Shown here: in pieces, positions 6,848 through 9,082 of the stretch
Position numbering within the stretch: the first letter of the stretch is position 1
Layout: every line of letters starts with the position of its first letter
Assembly (NCBI GenBank): GCA_003543635.1
Contig: DNAE01000221.1
Location: forward strand, 1-9,082
From: Clostridiales bacterium
GTDB lineage: Bacteria; Bacillota; Clostridia; Saccharofermentanales; Saccharofermentanaceae
Length of the DNA: 9,082 bases
Direction: 5' to 3'
Position numbers and translations under genes: made by a program
Notes under the pieces: generated by a model
Told to the model about the DNA's origin: nothing
Seen by the model: only the letters and a program-made list of their open reading frames with translations
Databases searched by the model: none

Positions 6848-6954
6848 TGATTTGTTAATGTTTAGTTAATATAAGTTTTAATCTAAAATCATTTTGATTG
6901 TTTGAGATGTGTGATAGAATAAACCCAATGAATAAGGAATAGGAGGAAGCGCAG
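6848..6954. other. AT-rich intergenic region between mtaB and ireB
   Basis: This 107-bp spacer is much richer in A and T than its surroundings. It contains TTAAT-type repeats near 6854-6872 and the small palindrome AAAATCATTTT at 6885-6895. It also holds the ireB promoter and ribosome site. I do not see a GC-stem intrinsic terminator for mtaB, so some read-through from the aspS-mtaB transcript into ireB is possible. Confidence 0.6.
6893..6920 (+). promoter_or_regulatory. Putative promoter of ireB
   Basis: TAGAAT at 6915-6920, preceded by TGA (extended -10, TGATAGAAT), lies 16 bases after TTTGAT at 6893-6898 (or 15 after TTGATT). The predicted start is near 6927, giving a leader of about 28 bases that contains AGGAGG at 6941-6946. 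This is the only promoter-like sequence I see before the ireB cluster. Confidence 0.55.
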
Positions 6955-7203
6955 ATGAATTCTGAGACGACAAGATTCAACTTCTCTTCGGACAAGTCGG
7001 CCAATGTCAGGGAATTGATGACATATGTTCTTAATGCGCTGAAAGAAAAAGGGTACAATCCCATTAACCAGCTCGTGGGCTACTTCATTTCCGGGGACCC
7101 CACCTACATCACCAACTACAAGGGTGCCAGGGGAGTCATCAAGAGGATCGACAGGGATGAGCTCCTGGAGGTGATCATCTCGGAGTACTGCTCAAAGCTT
7201 TGA
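6955..7203 (+). CDS. ireB: IreB family regulatory phosphoprotein (UPF0297)
   Basis: An 82-residue member of the UPF0297/IreB family, small cytosolic proteins conserved in Firmicutes. In Enterococcus faecalis, IreB is phosphorylated near its N-terminus by the PASTA kinase IreK and restrains cephalosporin resistance. The family core is visible in GYFISGDPTYIT, YKGARGVIKRIDRDELLEVI and the terminal Tyr-Cys segment. The N-terminus MNSETTRF has two adjacent threonines (Thr5, Thr6), the likely kinase targets by position. The length is slightly under the usual 85-90. AGGAGG lies eight bases before the ATG, which makes the start secure. Its place ahead of ruvX and a DUF1292 gene is the standard Firmicutes order. 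A strong terminator follows it, so ireB may be made in excess over the genes behind it. Confidence 0.93.
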   Translation: MNSETTRFNFSSDKSANVRELMTYVLNALKEKGYNPINQLVGYFISGDPTYITNYKGARGVIKRIDRDELLEVIISEYCSKL

Positions 7204-7224
7204 GAGACAGTGTAAAGTTTCTCG

Positions 7225-7260
7225 CGGCAGCAGGTGATCCTGTTGCCGGTTTTGTTTTTA
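7225..7260 (+). terminator. Intrinsic terminator between ireB and ruvX
   Basis: CGGCAGCAGG (7225-7234) pairs over ten positions (one G-U wobble) with CCTGTTGCCG (7239-7248) around a TGAT loop. The tail GTTTTGTTTTTA ends where the ruvX ribosome site AGGAGG (7261-7266) begins. The interrupted T-run may make it partial. Confidence 0.85.
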
Positions 7261-7269
7261 AGGAGGAAT

Positions 7270-7695
7270 ATGAGTAAAGGAAGAGTAATGGGTATCGATT
7301 TCGGCATGCGCCATATAGGAGTTGCGCTGTCGGACGAGCTTTGGATAACGGCATCGGGATTCGAGACCGTCAACTGGAACGGCAAGGATGATACGGGGGC
7401 GCTGGAGAGGGTCGCTCAGATCGTTTCCGAGAAGAACGTTAAGGTGATAGTCCTGGGGAAACCCTCCCGGACGGACGGCAGCGTATCAGAGTCGGAGATA
7501 AAGGCGAATGAATTCGGCAGAAAGCTCACGGAGCTCACGGGAATAACCCCGGTGCTCAAGGATGAGCGCTATACCACGGTCATGGCCTCCAGGATGCTCC
7601 ACGACGTGAACGTCAAGGCAAAAAAGCAGAAGAAGATCATCGATCAGGTCGCCGCGGAGATAATCCTTCGGGAATACCTCGAGCAACAAAGATAA
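7270..7695 (+). CDS. ruvX: RuvX/YqgF family RNase H-like nuclease (putative pre-16S rRNA processing nuclease)
   Basis: A 141-residue RNase H-fold protein of the YqgF/RuvX family, implicated in maturing the 5' end of 16S rRNA and described in some bacteria as a Holliday-junction resolvase. The fold motifs are in order: MGIDFGMRHIGVALSDE with catalytic-type Asp10, VIVLGKPSRTDGS (about 59-71), KDERYTTVMA (97-106), and KKIIDQVAAEIILREYL (Asp125). The frame is open to an ATG-like codon at 7234, but that lies inside the preceding terminator. ATG at 7270 keeps the first beta strand (GRVMGID) and has AGGAGG upstream, though with only three bases between. ATG at 7288 has AAAGGA six bases ahead, but would delete most of the strand. 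No clear promoter lies between the terminator and the gene, so expression probably depends on read-through from ireB. Confidence 0.92.
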   Translation: MSKGRVMGIDFGMRHIGVALSDELWITASGFETVNWNGKDDTGALERVAQIVSEKNVKVIVLGKPSRTDGSVSESEIKANEFGRKLTELTGITPVLKDERYTTVMASRMLHDVNVKAKKQKKIIDQVAAEIILREYLEQQR

Positions 7696-7698
7696 GTA

Positions 7699-7707
7699 TG
7701 ATACAAT
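7699..7707 (+). promoter_or_regulatory. Possible extended -10 promoter before the DUF1292 gene
   Basis: TGATACAAT matches an extended -10 (TG-A-TACAAT). It lies just after the ruvX stop and about 34 bases before the next ATG. I see no good -35 at the expected distance, which would fall in ruvX codons. Transcription would start near 7714 and include AAGGAG at 7728-7733. Confidence 0.35.
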
Positions 7708-7740
7708 TAGCATGGATCAACCTATGTAAGGAGAACGAAT

Positions 7741-8028
7741 ATGGATAATATCGAAGAGAGAGATGATATCGTAACATTGGTCGACGAGGAGACAGGTGAA
7801 GAGCTCGAGTTCGCGCTTGTGGACGGATTCGACTACAAGGACAGAAGCTATGCCGTCCTTATCACACTCACCGAGAAGGAAGAGGATGCCGAGATGGTTA
7901 TCCTTGAGGAGATCGAGACAGAGGGCAGCGACGAGTTGATGCTCCAGTCCCTGGACGAGGCCATGGAAGACGAGATCTACGACTACTACGATCAGCTCTG
8001 TGACGAGAGTCTGGATAATGAAGACTAA
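7741..8028 (+). CDS. DUF1292 domain protein (UPF0473, YrzB-like)
   Basis: A 95-residue, very acidic protein of the DUF1292/UPF0473 family (YrzB in Bacillus subtilis), with no known biochemical role. The family pattern is seen in VTLVDEETGEELEFALVDGF, a central YKDRSYAVLI strand, AEMVILEEIE, and an acidic tail in which Asp/Glu alternate with Tyr (DEIYDYYDQLCDE). No signal peptide or membrane segment is present. AAGGAG lies seven bases before the ATG. It follows ruvX by 45 bp, as in many Firmicutes. Its last eleven bases overlap the next gene, which looks like a diverged, basic copy of the same domain. Function is unassigned; conserved linkage to ireB and ruvX is the only clue. Confidence 0.88.
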   Translation: MDNIEERDDIVTLVDEETGEELEFALVDGFDYKDRSYAVLITLTEKEEDAEMVILEEIETEGSDELMLQSLDEAMEDEIYDYYDQLCDESLDNED

Positions 8029-8407
8029 TCAGAAAAAGAGCCTTCCTTTCTCCTTCAGGGAGAAAAAGAATAACGGCAACGGAATAACGAAGAAGAAGTC
8101 CGGAGCCGGAGATGAACTCGTGGTCATCAAGGATGTCAGCAACGGAAAGCACTACTATCTTTCCGTTGTTGATACCTTTGTGTATTCCAAGAGGGAATAT
8201 GTGGTCATGTATAACTATGATCCCGACGACGGTAACCACGAGAAGCCCGAACTCGTCATCATGAGGACGGAGTTTACGCCGAAGGGCGATCAGCTCTTCT
8301 ATTCCATCAAGGATTCCGATGAGCTGGAAGTCGCCTTCTCATGCTTTATGAGGCGCTACTATAATTCATCGGCACCGGGAAAGCAGGACAGAGTCGGTGT
8401 CAGATAA
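8018..8407 (+). CDS. Second DUF1292-like protein with a Lys-rich N-terminus
   Basis: A 129-residue protein. Residues about 33-113 follow the DUF1292 pattern of the gene before it: ELVVIKDVSNGKHYYLSVVD, then KREYVVMYNYDPDD, ELVIMRTEF, and DQLFYSIKDSDELEVAFSCF. Residues 1-30 are rich in Lys, Asn and Gly, and the C-terminus is also basic, so its charge is opposite to the acidic upstream paralogue. The start is not certain. ATG at 8018 lies inside the upstream gene (11-nt overlap) and GTG at 8000 is in frame; neither has a strong ribosome site, which fits translational coupling. The stop overlaps the CPBP gene by 11 nt. No catalytic motif is seen. A nucleic-acid or partner-binding role for the basic tail is only a guess. 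Paralogy was judged by eye. Confidence 0.78.
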   Translation: MKTNQKKSLPFSFREKKNNGNGITKKKSGAGDELVVIKDVSNGKHYYLSVVDTFVYSKREYVVMYNYDPDDGNHEKPELVIMRTEFTPKGDQLFYSIKDSDELEVAFSCFMRRYYNSSAPGKQDRVGVR

Positions 8408-9082
8408 CGAACAGGCCGGAAAGAAGGGTTTTTGGAGGACGTTCGGAGGGGTAACAGCTTGTTTCCTCCTGATCCTTTTGGCCCTCTTTCTTTTTGCTTC
8501 CTCCCAGGTTTTGGCGGACCTGATCTTTTTTATCTTCGGACTCAGCTACAAGACAAATGAGGGACTTTACATCATAACCTATGTCCTGATCGCCGTCCCG
8601 CTCCTTCTTATCTACCTGAAGATCAGGAGCTACAAGAGGGAGCCTTTATTACGCAATTCGAAGATGGATGTTTCCAGGTTCTGTCTTGCCGTAGTGATAG
8701 CCCTGGGCATGCTGGGACTTGTCACCGTCTACATGATAGTGGCGGATAAGATCTCGGAGAGCTTTGCTCCCATGGAGGAAGCCATGGAGCAGTACCAGGA
8801 TTCCGTAGACAGATACAGCGGCGTCGAGAAGGATGCCGTTCCCTTCTGGGATGTGCTCATCGAAGCTTTTGCTCTGACCTTCCTGGTTCCTTTGGCGGAG
8901 GAGCTCTTGTTCCGCGGGATCGTTCTCGGGGAGCTTGCCAGGAAGTTCGGAAATATCTGGGCCATCATTTTGTCCTCCGCCATATTCGGAATAATGCACG
9001 GCCTTTCCATCCATATCGGATATGCACTTATATGCGGATTCTTCCTCGGATTCGTATACGTATACACCGACAGCATAAAGAG
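8397..9082 (+). CDS. CPBP (Abi/CAAX-type) intramembrane metalloprotease, truncated by window end
   Basis: The frame runs open off the right edge after 228 codons. Motif 1, EELLFRG (Glu168, Glu169, Arg173), and motif 2, FGIMHG (His201), are the glutamate/arginine and histidine motifs of the CPBP/Abi family, which includes Rce1-like CAAX proteases and bacteriocin-immunity proteins. The last motif, with the second His and Asn, would lie past the window. Hydrophobic segments at about 19-40, 56-75, 95-118, 151-167, 187-200 and 205-224 indicate a polytopic membrane protein. A soluble, charged loop lies at about 119-148 (MEEAMEQYQDSVDRYSG). The start GTG at 8397 is the first usable codon after the in-frame stop at 8349 and overlaps the previous stop by 11 nt; only a weak AGG precedes it. 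Substrate is unknown, and these proteins are often misannotated as true CAAX enzymes. Confidence 0.9.
   Translation, partial: MSDNEQAGKKGFWRTFGGVTACFLLILLALFLFASSQVLADLIFFIFGLSYKTNEGLYIITYVLIAVPLLLIYLKIRSYKREPLLRNSKMDVSRFCLAVVIALGMLGLVTVYMIVADKISESFAPMEEAMEQYQDSVDRYSGVEKDAVPFWDVLIEAFALTFLVPLAEELLFRGIVLGELARKFGNIWAIILSSAIFGIMHGLSIHIGYALICGFFLGFVYVYTDSIK

Noticed and set aside
6885..6895. AAAATCATTTT palindrome as an mtaB terminator or operator
   Set aside because: The stem is only A-T pairs and no T-run follows. It is too short to support either call in an AT-rich spacer.

Overview
The window looks like chromosomal DNA of a Gram-positive, Clostridia-type bacterium (Firmicutes/Bacillota). The evidence is strong AGGAGG-type ribosome binding sites, a T-box leader on an aminoacyl-tRNA synthetase gene, the Firmicutes-specific ireB (UPF0297) - ruvX (YqgF) - DUF1292 cluster, and an HPr-like protein. 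Base composition is near balanced by eye, and AGG/AGA is used heavily for arginine. I cannot assign a family with confidence; Lachnospiraceae or Oscillospirales relatives are my guess. Almost every base is explained by housekeeping genes. I see no mobile element, CRISPR array, tRNA, rRNA or phage gene.

Layout. (1) Positions 1-22 are the end of an upstream gene's terminator, followed directly by a short form of RNase R (59-2005, +). (2) A convergent two-gene unit on the minus strand holds a GT4-type glycosyltransferase (2247-3455) whose stop overlaps the start of a 76-residue HPr-like protein (2020-2250) that lacks the phosphorylatable histidine. (3) Around 3475-3522, back-to-back promoters that share their -35 region fire left into the glycosyltransferase and right into a T-box riboswitch (about 3530-3776). 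The riboswitch controls aspS (3792-5540) and the directly overlapping mtaB (5540-6847). (4) A 107-bp gap carries a promoter for ireB (6955-7203). A clear intrinsic terminator sits between ireB and ruvX (7270-7695). A DUF1292 protein (7741-8028), a second basic DUF1292-like protein (8018-8407) and a CPBP/Abi membrane protease cut by the window edge (8397-9082) follow. The last three genes are chained by two 11-nt overlaps.

How they work together. aspS and mtaB both act on tRNA: the first charges tRNA, the second adds the methylthio group to t6A37 in tRNAs reading ANN codons. They probably share one T-box-controlled transcript. My reading of the T-box specifier loop points to AAC (Asn) rather than an Asp codon. 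Together with a histidine in the AspRS anticodon-binding domain, this suggests a non-discriminating AspRS that also feeds tRNA-dependent asparagine synthesis. This is the most interesting hypothesis here, and it remains inference. The ireB cluster is the usual conserved Firmicutes neighbourhood, extended by a second DUF1292-like gene and a CPBP protease. I found no convincing undescribed system; the findings are local oddities.
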